Below, piece by piece: positions 15,766 through 25,608 of a stretch of 64,000 bases of DNA. The DNA comes from Bradyrhizobium sp. 1 (GTDB taxonomy: Bacteria; Pseudomonadota; Alphaproteobacteria; Rhizobiales; Xanthobacteraceae), in NCBI RefSeq assembly GCF_023073315.1, contig NZ_JADPJH010000033.1, positions 936,659 through 1,000,658 of the forward strand. Direction: 5' to 3'. How positions within the stretch are numbered: position 1 is the stretch's first letter; each line of letters begins with the position of its first letter. The position numbers and the translations under genes are program-made. The notes under the pieces are model-generated. The model was given only the letters and a program-made list of their open reading frames with translations. It had not been told where the DNA came from and ran no database searches.

Positions 15766-16371
15766 ATGAAGCGTATTGCGTTCGTTTGCCTGGCCGTGCT
15801 GCTTGCCTGCTCGCATGCTGGCAATGCCGACGCCCAATCGCTGGGCAGTACATACACGTCTGCCGCGCCAAAAGACTGCCGCCAGATCGGCAAGCCCAGC
15901 GAGCTCGATGGCAGCACGACGCGGGTGTGTCCGGGCAAGGCCGGGCTCGTGGTGCTGATCTCAGAGGACGATCTTCGCGAAATCGTCTCGGTCGGCCGCA
16001 ACCGCAAGGTGGCAGCCGGGGAGCCGGCGGCACAGGTCTGGTTCGGCCCGTTCAATTCGTCGGAGAACACCGTCGAATGGCGCGCCGCGGGCGCAAAGCC
16101 TTTTGCGATCATCCAGCGCTGGCACATCGCCGATGGCACCGACCTCGACAGGCAGGGCCGTCCGAACACCAAGGCCATGCTGGTCGTGACCCGGCTGCCG
16201 CCGGGGCCGGTCTGCCATGTCGCCTATATCGATGCCATCGCCAATCCGAACGCCAATGAACTTGCGCGCAAGGCCGCGGACGATTTTGCCCGCGGCTTCA
16301 ACTGCGACAAGGACGAGGTGGAGATCGTCGGCACAAGCGGGCGCGCGGTTGAGCTGGCGACGAGGCGCTAG
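15766..16371 (+). CDS. secreted hypothetical protein, 201 aa
   Basis: Signal peptide (MKRIAFVCLAVLLACSHAGNADA). The mature part has four cysteines in two apparent pairs (KDCRQIG / TRVCPGK and GPVCHVAYID / FNCDKDE) and is otherwise beta-rich, so probably a disulfide-stabilised periplasmic domain. The frame opens at 15709, but the signal peptide starts at the ATG at 15766. It is divergent from the SET-domain gene. Similar proteins are annotated only as hypothetical. Confidence 0.7.
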   Translation: MKRIAFVCLAVLLACSHAGNADAQSLGSTYTSAAPKDCRQIGKPSELDGSTTRVCPGKAGLVVLISEDDLREIVSVGRNRKVAAGEPAAQVWFGPFNSSENTVEWRAAGAKPFAIIQRWHIADGTDLDRQGRPNTKAMLVVTRLPPGPVCHVAYIDAIANPNANELARKAADDFARGFNCDKDEVEIVGTSGRAVELATRR

Positions 16372-16386
16372 GGCTATCCCGATCGA

Positions 16387-17115
16387 TCAGGGGCCGGGCA
16401 GCTTGCCCGTGACCGGCGCCATCAGCATCGTCTCGAACAGGCGTTCGGGCGTCGTGCCCTCCGGCAGCCGCCCCAAAATGTCCTCGAGGCGCCCATCGAG
16501 CAGCAGCATGGTGAAGCCGTGCACCATCGACCAGGCACGCGCGATGGCGGCGCCCTGGTTCAGCGTCAGCGCATCGCCGCTGATCTGCTCCTGCCGCATC
16601 ATGCCGATGGCATTGGCAAGCCCGGCGAAAGAAGCTTCGGCCGCCTCGTTCAGCGAGGGCCGGGAATAATCGAGCCGTTCGGTGCGGAACATGATGCCAT
16701 ACATGCCGGGATGGGCCTGCGCATAGGCGACATAGGCTTTCGGCCGCGCCAGCGCGCGCGCGAGCGGCGTGGTCGCAGCATCGCAGGACGACGCCATCGC
16801 GGCGTTGAACTGGCGGAAGCCGACGGCCGCAAGCTCGCTGAGAAGGCCGGTAAGATCGCCGAAATGATGGGTGGGCGCGGCATGCGAGACACCCGCCTCG
16901 CGCGCCACCGCGCGCAGCGTCAGGCCGGAGAGCCCGTCGCGCTCCAACACCCGCTCGGCGGCCTCGAGCAACGCCTCGCGCAGCGCGCCGTGATGATACG
17001 GCGTCTCGGCCTTCGCGGCCGCTGGCCGTCGCGCAGGACGCGACGGTGTGGCTGACGCCTTCTTCGGAGTGCGCGCGACGCGCGCGGTTTCAGTCCTGGT
17101 TTCACTTTTGCCCAT
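16387..17115 (-). CDS. TetR/AcrR-family regulator of adjacent operons
   Basis: 242 residues. After a basic Ala/Pro/Arg-rich extension of about 40 residues comes a TetR helix-turn-helix (LTLRAVAREAGVSHAAPTHH, then FGDLTGLL) and a C-terminal effector domain with MYGIMFRTERLDYSRP, as in WHG-domain TetR proteins. Start is the ATG at 17115. The gene is divergent from the carotenoid oxygenase, and the 107-bp gap holds two palindromes (17136-17154 and 17189-17207) that recur upstream of 19022. It is probably an autoregulated repressor of both units (inference from position). Confidence 0.85.
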   Translation of the reverse strand: MGKSETRTETARVARTPKKASATPSRPARRPAAAKAETPYHHGALREALLEAAERVLERDGLSGLTLRAVAREAGVSHAAPTHHFGDLTGLLSELAAVGFRQFNAAMASSCDAATTPLARALARPKAYVAYAQAHPGMYGIMFRTERLDYSRPSLNEAAEASFAGLANAIGMMRQEQISGDALTLNQGAAIARAWSMVHGFTMLLLDGRLEDILGRLPEGTTPERLFETMLMAPVTGKLPGP

Positions 17116-17135
17116 GCGCCAAGCTATATGACGCA

Positions 17136-17154
17136 ATATTGACAGTGTAAAGAT
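17136..17154. promoter_or_regulatory. imperfect TetR-type operator (upstream)
   Basis: ATATTGAC-AGT-GTAAAGAT: the right half is identical to the perfect operator at 17189-17207, and the left half matches at six of eight positions. Its centre is 53 bp upstream of the perfect operator's centre. It would also lie over the promoter of the divergent TetR gene. Confidence 0.5.
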
Positions 17155-17159
17155 TTCGC

Positions 17160-17207
17160 TTGACCAGAACCGCCGGCAAGGTTATTTCATCTTTACGATG
17201 TAAAGAT
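17160..17207 (+). promoter_or_regulatory. promoter plus perfect operator for carotenoid oxygenase
   Basis: A -35 box TTGACC (17160-17165), 17-base spacer and -10 box TATTTC (17183-17188) are followed directly by the 19-bp palindrome ATCTTTAC-GAT-GTAAAGAT (17189-17207), which would cover the transcription start. The same layout is found at 18956-19002. Confidence 0.7.
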
Positions 17208-17222
17208 AGGGAAGGATACGCT

Positions 17223-18620
17223 ATGCAGCAGGCTGCCGTCACAGAGCGCCGCAATAATATCGCGCCGATTCCATTCGAGGCCGACGCGCCCGTCCTGAAG
17301 ATCGTCGGCGAATTGCCGCGCGAGCTGAACGGGGTGCTCTATCGCAACGGGCCCAATCCGCAGTTCGATTCCCCCGGCGCGCACTGGTTCGTCGGCGACG
17401 GCATGCTGCACGCCTTCCATCTCGAGAACGGCCGCGCCAGCTATCGCAACCGCTGGGTCCGCACGCCGAAATGGCTCGCCGAGCACGATGCCGGCCGTGC
17501 CCTGTTCGGCGGCTTCGGCCGCAAGCTGCCGGATGCGCCGGCGACCATCACCGACGGCGGCGTCGCCAACACCAACATCATCTTCCATGCCGGCAAGCTG
17601 TTGGCGCTCGAAGAAGCGCACCTGCCGACCGAGATCGAGCCGGGCACGCTGGCAACGCGCGGCTATCACAATTATCAGGGCCGCGTCGCCGGTAGTTTTA
17701 CCGCGCATCCAAAGGTCGACCCTGTGACCGGCGAGCTGGTGTTCTTCGGCTACAACGCCGCGGGGCCGCTGACATCAGCCCTCTCTTACGGATCGATCGA
17801 TGCTTCCGGCAAGGCCACGCGCTTCGAACGCTTCGAGGCGCCCTATGCCAGCATGGTCCACGATTTCATCGTCACCGAGAACCATGTGCTGTTTCCGATC
17901 CTGCCCATTACCGGCAGCATGGAGCGCGCGATGAGCGGACGGCCGCCCTATGCCTGGGAGCCGGAGAAAGGTGCTTATGTCGGCGTGATGAAGCGCAACG
18001 GCACCGCGAGGGACATCGTCTGGTTCCGCGGCGAAGCCTGCTATGTCTTCCACGTCATGAATGCGTGGGAGGAGGATGACCGCATCGTCTCCGACGTCAT
18101 GCAGTTCGAGGAAGCACCGCTGTTTACGCATCCCGACGGCACACCCACCAATCCCAACAAATCGTTTGCACGTCATTGCCGCTGGACCTTCGATCTCTCA
18201 GGGAATACCGACCGCTTCCAGCAGATTTATCTCGACGACCTCACCGGCGAATTCCCCCGCATCGACGATCGCCGCGCCGGATTGAAGAGCCGTCACGGCT
18301 GGTACGCCTGCGCCAACCCAAAGCTGCCGATGTTCGGCGCGCTGTCCGGCATCGTCCATGTCGACGGCGCCGGAAAACGGCTCGGCCATTATCTGCTGCC
18401 GGCCGGCGACACCATCTCCGAGCCGGTGTTCGTCGAGCGGTCGAAGGACGCGGCGGAAGGCGACGGCTGGTTGCTCGCGGTGGTCTGGCGCGCGCGGGAC
18501 AACCGCAGCGACCTCGCCGTGTTCAACGCCACTGATGTCGAGGCCGGTCCCGTCGCGCTGGTGCAACTCGGCCACCGCGTGCCCGACGGCTTTCACGGCA
18601 ATTGGGTGGGGGCGCAGTAA
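17223..18620 (+). CDS. carotenoid oxygenase (carotenoid/stilbene cleavage)
   Basis: 465 residues, typical for the RPE65/CCD/lignostilbene dioxygenase family. The four iron-binding histidines can be placed in TAHPKVDP, MVHDFIVTENH, YVFHVMNAW and the C-terminal FHGNWV. ELNGVLYRNGPNPQF is the conserved N-terminal motif. The enzyme cleaves a double bond of a carotenoid, apocarotenoid or stilbenoid with O2 in the cytoplasm; the substrate cannot be told. GGAAGG precedes the ATG. It lies behind a TetR-type operator and is followed by a small membrane protein. Confidence 0.9.
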   Translation: MQQAAVTERRNNIAPIPFEADAPVLKIVGELPRELNGVLYRNGPNPQFDSPGAHWFVGDGMLHAFHLENGRASYRNRWVRTPKWLAEHDAGRALFGGFGRKLPDAPATITDGGVANTNIIFHAGKLLALEEAHLPTEIEPGTLATRGYHNYQGRVAGSFTAHPKVDPVTGELVFFGYNAAGPLTSALSYGSIDASGKATRFERFEAPYASMVHDFIVTENHVLFPILPITGSMERAMSGRPPYAWEPEKGAYVGVMKRNGTARDIVWFRGEACYVFHVMNAWEEDDRIVSDVMQFEEAPLFTHPDGTPTNPNKSFARHCRWTFDLSGNTDRFQQIYLDDLTGEFPRIDDRRAGLKSRHGWYACANPKLPMFGALSGIVHVDGAGKRLGHYLLPAGDTISEPVFVERSKDAAEGDGWLLAVVWRARDNRSDLAVFNATDVEAGPVALVQLGHRVPDGFHGNWVGAQ

Positions 18621-18623
18621 CGC

Positions 18624-18665
18624 GTCGTCATTCCGGGGCGACGCGAAGCGTCGAGCCCGGAATGA
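18624..18665. repeat. short palindromic intergenic repeat
   Basis: CGTCATTCCGGGGCGACGC ... GCGTCGAGCCCGGAATGAC: a near-perfect inverted repeat of about 19 bases per arm. This is the ATTCCGGG-type palindrome scattered through Bradyrhizobium genomes. It separates the oxygenase gene from the next small gene. Confidence 0.7.
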
Positions 18666-18682
18666 CGGTAGAGGAGTTTTTC

Positions 18683-18946
18683 ATGCACATGCCCACGATC
18701 ACCGCAGACTGCCTCGCCTTCCTCGCTTTGACCTGCACCGCGCTCGCACTCCAGATGATCCGGCCGCGGCGAAGCAGCCCTGCGATCTTCAACGGCGGCA
18801 TCCTGCTCGCCGTGGGCCTCTTGATCGCCTCCGCGCTGCCGATCCTGTCGCACCTGCCCTGGGCGGAATTGGCCGAGGAGGCATCCGACCAAGCCATTGC
18901 AGCGCTCCATCTTTTAGAGGTTACCTACGTCATTTTGACACTGTAA
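18683..18946 (+). CDS. small membrane protein, 87 aa
   Basis: Two hydrophobic helices (about 9-23 and 36-55) and an acidic amphipathic stretch near the C-terminus. A GAGGAG six bases before the ATG at 18683 is a good ribosome site; the frame opens earlier at 18602 without support. Its stop codon lies inside the imperfect operator at 18932-18950. It is in line with the carotenoid oxygenase and may be carried on the same transcript. Function unknown. Confidence 0.55.
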   Translation: MHMPTITADCLAFLALTCTALALQMIRPRRSSPAIFNGGILLAVGLLIASALPILSHLPWAELAEEASDQAIAALHLLEVTYVILTL

Positions 18947-18950
18947 AGAT
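18932..18950. promoter_or_regulatory. imperfect TetR-type operator, second copy
   Basis: ATTTTGAC-ACT-GTAAAGAT, the counterpart of 17136-17154. Its centre is 52 bp upstream of the perfect operator at 18984-19002. It overlaps the last codons of the 87-aa protein. Confidence 0.5.
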
Positions 18951-18955
18951 TTCAC

Positions 18956-19002
18956 TTGACCCGGCCTCGCGCCTGAACTACTTATCTTTACATCGTAAAG
19001 AT
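18956..19002 (+). promoter_or_regulatory. promoter plus perfect operator for YciB-like operon
   Basis: -35 TTGACC (18956-18961), 17-base spacer, -10 TACTTA (18979-18984), then ATCTTTAC-ATC-GTAAAGAT (18984-19002). Architecture, operator halves and the bases around the -35 box match the promoter of the carotenoid oxygenase, so the same regulator probably controls both. Confidence 0.7.
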
Positions 19003-19021
19003 TAGCCTGACCGAGCAGCCC

Positions 19022-19597
19022 ATGGCGATTTTCCTGATCCTCGCGCCCTACGGCGCTTACACCTTCCTGATGCTGGTGACGTCAGCCATTTCAAGCGTGT
19101 TCACGGCCTCCGCGATCTGCCTCGCCACCGTCGCAATCGATGTTGCGCGCGGCCGCTCGGCGAAGATCCTGGCCGTGGGCTCGGCGATCCTGTTCGCTGC
19201 CATCGGCCTCTACCTCGCGCTGATTGACCCGAAGCTCGGCACACTCGGTGTCAAGCTGTCGGTCGATATCGGCATCTTCGTCATCTCGCTCGGCTCGATG
19301 CTGGTGCGCCGTCCGTTCACGCTGCAATACGCGGTTGAATCGGTCCCGGCCGAAACCGCGGCGATCCCCGGCTTCCTCACCGCCAATTACATCATCACAG
19401 GTGCCTGGACGGCAGCCGCGCTGCTGATGGCGGCCGCCAACATTGCCCTGCTCTACTTCCCCGGCCTGCCGCTCTGGTCGAGCCTTGCAGTCGCCTTCGC
19501 TGCCCGCAACAGCGCGATCTATTTCACAAAGTGGTATCCGGAATATCGCCAGATCAAGTACGGTACGCCCGCCCGCGCGCTGCCCCAATCTCATTGA
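19022..19597 (+). CDS. multi-helix membrane protein, 191 aa
   Basis: Six predicted transmembrane helices, including a duplicated-looking hydrophobic pattern and a conserved-type C-terminal FTKWYPEYRQIKYG. No Pfam family is recognised with confidence. Only 14 bases separate it from the downstream YciB-like gene, so the two are an operon. It starts just after the duplicated TetR-type operator and should be co-regulated with the carotenoid oxygenase. A role in membrane or lipid changes linked to apocarotenoid metabolism is speculation. Confidence 0.7.
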   Translation: MAIFLILAPYGAYTFLMLVTSAISSVFTASAICLATVAIDVARGRSAKILAVGSAILFAAIGLYLALIDPKLGTLGVKLSVDIGIFVISLGSMLVRRPFTLQYAVESVPAETAAIPGFLTANYIITGAWTAAALLMAAANIALLYFPGLPLWSSLAVAFAARNSAIYFTKWYPEYRQIKYGTPARALPQSH

Positions 19598-19611
19598 AGA
19601 CAGGACAGACG

Positions 19612-20163
19612 ATGAAAGACGTATTCCGCCGGCTCGTCTCCGACTTCCTTTCCACCATCGTCTTCGTGGTAATCTATCTCGCGACCGACAACGTCATCCT
19701 CGCAACGGCGGTCGCCATCCTCGGCGCCATCGGCCAGGTGGTATGGTCGCGGATCAAGGGTCAGGCGCTCGGCTACATGACCTGGGCAAGCCTCGGCCTC
19801 GTCATCGTGCTCGGTGGTGCAACGCTGCTCACCAACGATCCGCGCTTCGTGCTGGCAAAGCCCGCGATCGGACATGTCGCGATCGGCTTCATCATGCTCA
19901 AGCGCGGCTGGATGCTGCGATACCTGCCGGCGATCGTGACCGAGACCATTCCGGAATACGTCACCGTCGCGGGCTACGCCTGGGCCGCGCTGATGTTCGT
20001 GCTCGCCGCAGGCACCGTCGCGGTCGCCATGACGGGCGACCTGAAGCTGTGGGTCTTCTATATTTCGGTGGTTCTGGTCGGCGCGAAGATCACCGCGTTT
20101 GCCATCCAGTACGTCGCCTTCCGCCTCCTCGTCGGCAGCCGCATTCGCGCCGCGCGCGCTTGA
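19612..20163 (+). CDS. YciB/IspZ-like inner membrane protein
   Basis: 183 residues, close to the length of inner membrane protein YciB (intracellular septation protein A family). Five to six helices are visible, with FLSTIVFVVIYLATDN near the start and LGYMTWASLGLVIVLGGAT in the second helix pair, as in YciB homologues. YciB affects envelope synthesis and septation. AGGACAG precedes the ATG at 19612; the frame opens earlier at 19531 within the upstream gene. Second gene of the operon. Confidence 0.7.
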   Translation: MKDVFRRLVSDFLSTIVFVVIYLATDNVILATAVAILGAIGQVVWSRIKGQALGYMTWASLGLVIVLGGATLLTNDPRFVLAKPAIGHVAIGFIMLKRGWMLRYLPAIVTETIPEYVTVAGYAWAALMFVLAAGTVAVAMTGDLKLWVFYISVVLVGAKITAFAIQYVAFRLLVGSRIRAARA

Positions 20164-20273
20164 GACCGCGTCAAAGAGAGCGTTAGGCACGCCCCGCGAG
20201 TTAGGCTATAGGCGTCCCTGGCGAACCCAGCGGATTGTCGCAAGGCGCCCGGAAAAAAAGTTGGGAGACGCGA

Positions 20274-20570
20274 ATGGCCGTGGACGGCAACTGGAATCTG
20301 ACCATGACGACGCCGATGGGCGAACGCCAGGCGACGCTGACCTTGCTGAGCTCCGGCGGCACACTGACGGGCACGCAGGGCGCCGATGGGAATTCTGCCG
20401 AGATCTTCGACGGCACCATCAGTGGCGATGCCGTCAATTGGAAGGTTTCGATCACCAATCCGATGCCGTTGACGCTAGAATTCATCGGCACCGTCTCGGG
20501 CGACAGCATGAGCGGCGAGATGGGCATCGGCCCAATGGGCAGTTTTCCGTTCACGGGCACCCGCGCGTAA
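20274..20570 (+). CDS. small beta-rich hypothetical protein, 98 aa
   Basis: Starts AVDGNWNLTMTTPMGERQAT and alternates short beta strands with Gly/Asp turns (GTISGDAVNWKVSI, GTVSGDSMSGEM). The TPMG...GT.TG pattern resembles small lipocalin-like or calycin-type domains found fused or adjacent to enzymes in Bradyrhizobium. No signal peptide. A GGGAGA seven bases before the ATG at 20274 fixes the start. Function unknown. Confidence 0.6.
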   Translation: MAVDGNWNLTMTTPMGERQATLTLLSSGGTLTGTQGADGNSAEIFDGTISGDAVNWKVSITNPMPLTLEFIGTVSGDSMSGEMGIGPMGSFPFTGTRA

Positions 20571-20585
20571 GCCCGCGCTGCACCG

Positions 20586-21502
20586 ATGCGCGTGCTCCGT
20601 CTCATCGCTGCAACGATCCTGTGTGTCGCGACACAAGCGCGCGCGGATGACACCGAACCGGCGTGGCGCGCAAGCGCGCTCGCCATGGTGCCCGCGGGCT
20701 ATGTCGCAGGCCTCGCCTATCGGACCGATGGTTCGTCCGGCGACCTTGCCGTTTATCCCGCAACGTCGAACGATCCGAAGACGCCGGCCAGCGTGTTCGC
20801 CGCGCGTCAGGCCCTCATCGTCACGCTGACGCCGGATGCGGCGCGCGCGGTCTCAGCCGAGCTGAAGCCGCGCCGCGGGCCGGATCCTGACAACGACGAC
20901 ACTGACTTCGCAAAGCTGCACGCCGACCTCTCAGCCAAGCGCGCAACGCTGCCTGACGGCACCGAGCCCTGCGATCTCGGCGCCTGGTCGATCGACAAGG
21001 ATCCAAGCGGCCTCAACGTGCGCGCCGAGCCGTCGGCAAAGGCGCGCGTGCTCGGAACGCTGCCGCCGCCGTACCGACTCAAGCTCGGCGGCAGCGAGAA
21101 CACACCCGACAGCGGCTGGCTCACCGAATTCCGCATCATCGGTTTCAAGGACGGCTGGTTTCTGATCTGAAGGCGCAAAACCGCCGGGCAAGGACTACGA
21201 AGACGAGAAACGATATCCGCGCAGCGCGCCAAAGCCCTATGCGGGGCGCGGCTGGGTCGCGTCGAACAAGGTCGGCGCCGCCTACGCCAATGGCGCCACG
21301 CGCATGGGCGGACTTTTCCAGGCGCCCTTCGTCGATGCGAAGTGGATGCCGGCCCAGCGCGAGCTCGGCGGCGCGATCGACCGACGGCGGCCCGAAGCGC
21401 ATCTTTGCCTGCAGCGGGCTCTGGGGTCTGGTCGAGAGCCAGGACGGCGTCCGCGGCTGGTGGCGCTCGCTGTGCTCGAACCAGGTCACGAATTGCAGTT
21501 AG
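20586..21502 (+). pseudogene. SH3-domain secreted protein, two frameshifts
   Basis: Signal peptide (ending ARADD), then a bacterial SH3 domain around DPSGLNVRAEPSAKARVLG. The first frame ends with a stop at 21168-21170 (FKDGWFLI). One extra T at 21168 separates it from a continuation in the next frame (EGAKPPGKDYEDEKRYPRSA, then GRGWVASNKVG). A second shift at about 21382 leads into DGGPKRIFACSGLWGL and the natural end at 21502. The intact product would be about 305 residues and periplasmic. Either a recent pseudogene or two sequencing errors; the 194-residue N-terminal part could still be made. Confidence 0.8.
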
Positions 21503-21514
21503 CTCTCTCGTCTC

Positions 21515-21657
21515 CCTCGCCCCGCTTGCGGGGAGAGGGTTGGGGTGAGGGGGAGTCTCCGCGAGGACGGTGACAGTTGGACTCGTGGAGAGTCCCCCTC
21601 ACCCGGACTTTGCGCCACGCGCAAAGTCCGACCTCTCCCCGCAAGCGGGGCGAGGTG
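21515..21657. repeat. long inverted repeat between convergent genes
   Basis: TCGCCCCGCTTGCGGGGAGA ... TCTCCCCGCAAGCGGGGCGA forms the outer arms. Inside are a second pair of arms (GAGGGGGAGTC / GAGTCCCCCTC) and a small GGACTTTGCG...CGCAAAGTCC hairpin. A widespread class of intergenic element in Bradyrhizobiaceae and related groups. Probably also terminates both convergent transcripts. Confidence 0.75.
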
Positions 21658-21663
21658 AAGAGC

Positions 21664-23319
<1,656 letters not shown>

Positions 23320-23565
23320 GGAGCGAATCTCGGGGTTTTGGAGCCCTCTCGGGCCTCTCAGCATAGAAGCGTTCTAAGCTTTTTTCCCGTAAAGGGAAGG
23401 CGTTCCGGCGCGGTCGGGGCATCCCGATTCGGCGGCATGGCGGCCCTCTTCCGGCGAGGACCAGCCGGGCCGCGAGCCCATCATGATGCTCGGGAAGACT
23501 TCGGCGCACCCCTTGCGCTTCGCCTCCGCCGACGCTTGAATGCGCGGCCTAAGGGGCTTTCCATC

Positions 23566-24039
23566 ATGATTTTCAAACTGAACGTCCGCGGCGCGATCCT
23601 GGTCGCCGCCGCCATCACCGGCCTTGTGACCCTCGCCTCGCCCGCGCGCGCCGATCGCTGCGACGACAGCGCCAAGGAGCTGTCGAACCAGGTCGACCGC
23701 CTCAAGGTGAACTTTCGCGCCGCCAACGTCGTCTACCTGACCCATCCGGCGGCCAAGGAGTTGTCCGTGGCCTGCCGCGGCGACAAATATTCCATCGAGC
23801 TCTATGCCAAGGGCGATCGCAAGCCGACGCCGGAGTTCTTTGCGCTGGTCGGATCGATGGCGGCGATCGTCTTCACCGTGACGAAGGACGACACCACGAC
23901 GGGCGCGACACGCTGCCTGAAGCGGATGGGATTGTTGCGCGGTGACAAGGTCGTCATGCGCTACCGGCGTCTCAATATGGAATGCACCCGCACCAAGACG
24001 GACGCGTCCATCGTGATCACGCGCGGCAAGGACGAGTAG
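23566..24039 (+). CDS. secreted hypothetical protein, 157 aa
   Basis: Signal peptide of about 28 residues (ending SPARADR), then four cysteines (CDDSAKEL, VACRGDKYS, TRCLKRMG, MECTRTK), so probably a compact disulfide-bonded periplasmic protein. AAGGGG about 10 bases before the ATG gives the start. It is divergent from fumarase. Similar sequences are annotated only as hypothetical in Bradyrhizobium. Followed by an intergenic repeat. Confidence 0.7.
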   Translation: MIFKLNVRGAILVAAAITGLVTLASPARADRCDDSAKELSNQVDRLKVNFRAANVVYLTHPAAKELSVACRGDKYSIELYAKGDRKPTPEFFALVGSMAAIVFTVTKDDTTTGATRCLKRMGLLRGDKVVMRYRRLNMECTRTKTDASIVITRGKDE

Positions 24040-24049
24040 AAGGGCGCTC

Positions 24050-24150
24050 GCTCTCTCCTCGTCTTTGCGAGCGCAGCGAAGCAATCAAGAGTCCCTCTGC
24101 GGCGACAGTCTGGATTGCTTCGTCGCAAGGGCTCCTCGCAATGACGAGGA
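24050..24150. repeat. palindromic intergenic repeat
   Basis: Inverted arms CTCTCTCCTCGTC ... GACGAGGAGAGGG enclose GCGAAGCAATC ... GATTGCTTCG. This GCGAAGCAATCCAGA-type element is widely scattered in Bradyrhizobium. A related copy lies at 51953-52068. Confidence 0.7.
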
Positions 24151-24295
24151 GAGGGCAAGCGTCCCTCGAAATCATACAACGCGAAAGCGGCCTCATCCCG
24201 CCACACCAAATCCCTCGCATTTTAACGATTGGCTTGACGGAAGTTTCGTCCCTCGCAGGGCAAGGTCAATTGTTTCCATGTGTGAGGATTTGTGG

Positions 24296-24469
24296 ATGAG
24301 TGTTTCGACCGTAGCACCGCCGCCGATCGCGATCGTGGTGCCGAGCTACGACACGACCAAGCAGCAGGACGACCAGAGCAAGACCAAGGACAGCGACCCG
24401 ACCTACAAGCCGACGCCGCCCGCGCCGCTGCCGCCGGGTCAGGGCACGCGGATCGATCAGCTCGCCTGA
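24296..24469 (+). CDS. small Pro/Thr-rich protein, 57 aa
   Basis: No signal peptide or transmembrane segment. Composition is dominated by Pro, Lys, Asp and Thr (DSDPTYKPTPPAPLPPGQG), so probably disordered. A GTGAGGA eight bases before the ATG and an intrinsic terminator 20 bases after the stop support a real single-gene transcript. Similar short Pro-rich peptides exist in Bradyrhizobium; function unknown. Confidence 0.5.
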   Translation: MSVSTVAPPPIAIVVPSYDTTKQQDDQSKTKDSDPTYKPTPPAPLPPGQGTRIDQLA

Positions 24470-24491
24470 TCAGGCCCATCAAGGATGAAAC

Positions 24492-24516
24492 GCCCGATCC
24501 AGTCGATCGGGCCTTT
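24492..24516 (+). terminator. intrinsic terminator
   Basis: Stem GCCCGATC / GATCGGGC with a five-base loop followed by CTTTCG, 22 bases after the stop of the 57-aa gene. Confidence 0.65.
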
Positions 24517-24586
24517 CGCGTGTCCGGCCGCATCTTTGCCGGATAGCGGGCCCAACATCGTGCGCGGCTGACCCTGAGATCTGCGC

Positions 24587-25261
24587 ATGATCGCAAAACT
24601 GCTGTTGCAGAATACGATCACTACCGTCGGGATGGGCGCGCTGCTGTTCGCGTGCGCCGGGACCTTGCACTGGCCGTCGGCCTGGGTGTTCCTCGCGACC
24701 TGCGGCCTGCTCGGCCCGCTCTGCGGCTGGTGGCTTTATCGGATAGATCCCGCGCTACTCGCCGAACGTCTGCGGCCGGTTTTGCAAAGGGACCAGCCTG
24801 CGGCCGACAAGGTGTTCATGACCGTGTTCGTCGTCGCGATGCTGGCCTGGCTAGCGGCGATGGGGCTCGACCGGCGGCATCTCGCCTCGGACATGCCGGT
24901 TGCGCTCCAGGTGCTCGGCCTGGTGCTGTACCTCGCCTCTACGCTGTTCACCCTCTGGGTGTTCCGCGAAAACTCGTTCGCCGCGCCCGTGGTGAAGCTG
25001 CAAGCGGAGCGCGCGCAGCGCGTGATCTCGACCGGGCCCTACGCACATGTGCGCCATCCCATGTACAGCGGCATGATGTTGTTCTTCGCCGGCGTGTCGC
25101 TGCTGCTGGGCTCGTGGTGGGGAGTGGCGATGACGCCCGTCTTCCTCGTCCTGTTCGCGGTCCGCATCCGCATCGAGGAGCGCACGCTGCGCGAGGGCTT
25201 GCCGGGCTATTCCGACTATGCGACGCGCGTGCGCTATCGCCTGCTGCCTCGCGTGTGGTGA
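24587..25261 (+). CDS. isoprenylcysteine methyltransferase-family membrane protein
   Basis: 224 residues with five to six transmembrane helices. The C-terminal RVISTGPYAHVRHPMYSG, followed by GSWWG and IRIEERTLREGLPGYSDYA, is the hallmark of the ICMT/PEMT-type methyltransferase family (AdoMet-binding region at the membrane face). In bacteria the substrate is usually unknown, possibly lipids or small thiols. Single gene after a terminator. Confidence 0.85.
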   Translation: MIAKLLLQNTITTVGMGALLFACAGTLHWPSAWVFLATCGLLGPLCGWWLYRIDPALLAERLRPVLQRDQPAADKVFMTVFVVAMLAWLAAMGLDRRHLASDMPVALQVLGLVLYLASTLFTLWVFRENSFAAPVVKLQAERAQRVISTGPYAHVRHPMYSGMMLFFAGVSLLLGSWWGVAMTPVFLVLFAVRIRIEERTLREGLPGYSDYATRVRYRLLPRVW

Positions 25262-25380
25262 GTGCGCATCACTCCCCTCGGCACTGCACGGAAAAGCGTT
25301 CGCTCTCCTCCGATCGACTGACGTCGCCGCAACCGAACCCCGCTAGAGGGAACCCGCACCCATTCAAGGGAGACGCGACG

Positions 25381-25608
25381 ATGTTCTGCAAACCCCCCTG
25401 CCCCGACGAGCATGAGCTCGCTCCCGTCCCCGATGATTCAAACCATCGATCTGGCCCGGAGCGCGCACAGATGCTCGGGAGCCACGACGCGTTCGGGCGA
25501 CTGATCGCGCCTGAAACGGCCGGTCCGGAACGGGGGCTGCCGCCAGCCCCCTCCGGACCGGCTAATCGTCGAGCTCCTTGTAGCGTCGGAAGATGCCTTG
25601 CTCGTTGA
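25381..25608 (+). CDS. possible small protein, 75 aa
   Basis: The frame starts MFCKPPCPDEHELAP with a GGGAG eight bases ahead, so initiation is plausible. The C-terminal third reads through the strong hairpin at 25519-25562 and into the 3' end of the convergent GST gene, which argues against it. Two N-terminal cysteines are the only notable residues. Kept as doubtful. Confidence 0.3.
   Translation: MFCKPPCPDEHELAPVPDDSNHRSGPERAQMLGSHDAFGRLIAPETAGPERGLPPAPSGPANRRAPCSVGRCLAR
25519..25562. terminator. strong hairpin at the GST 3' end
   Basis: Eleven outer base pairs (GCCGGTCCGGA / TCCGGACCGGC) and eight inner ones (GGGGGCTG / CAGCCCCC) with a CCGC loop. It begins at the stop codon of the minus-strand GST gene and is probably its terminator. 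Confidence 0.65.
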
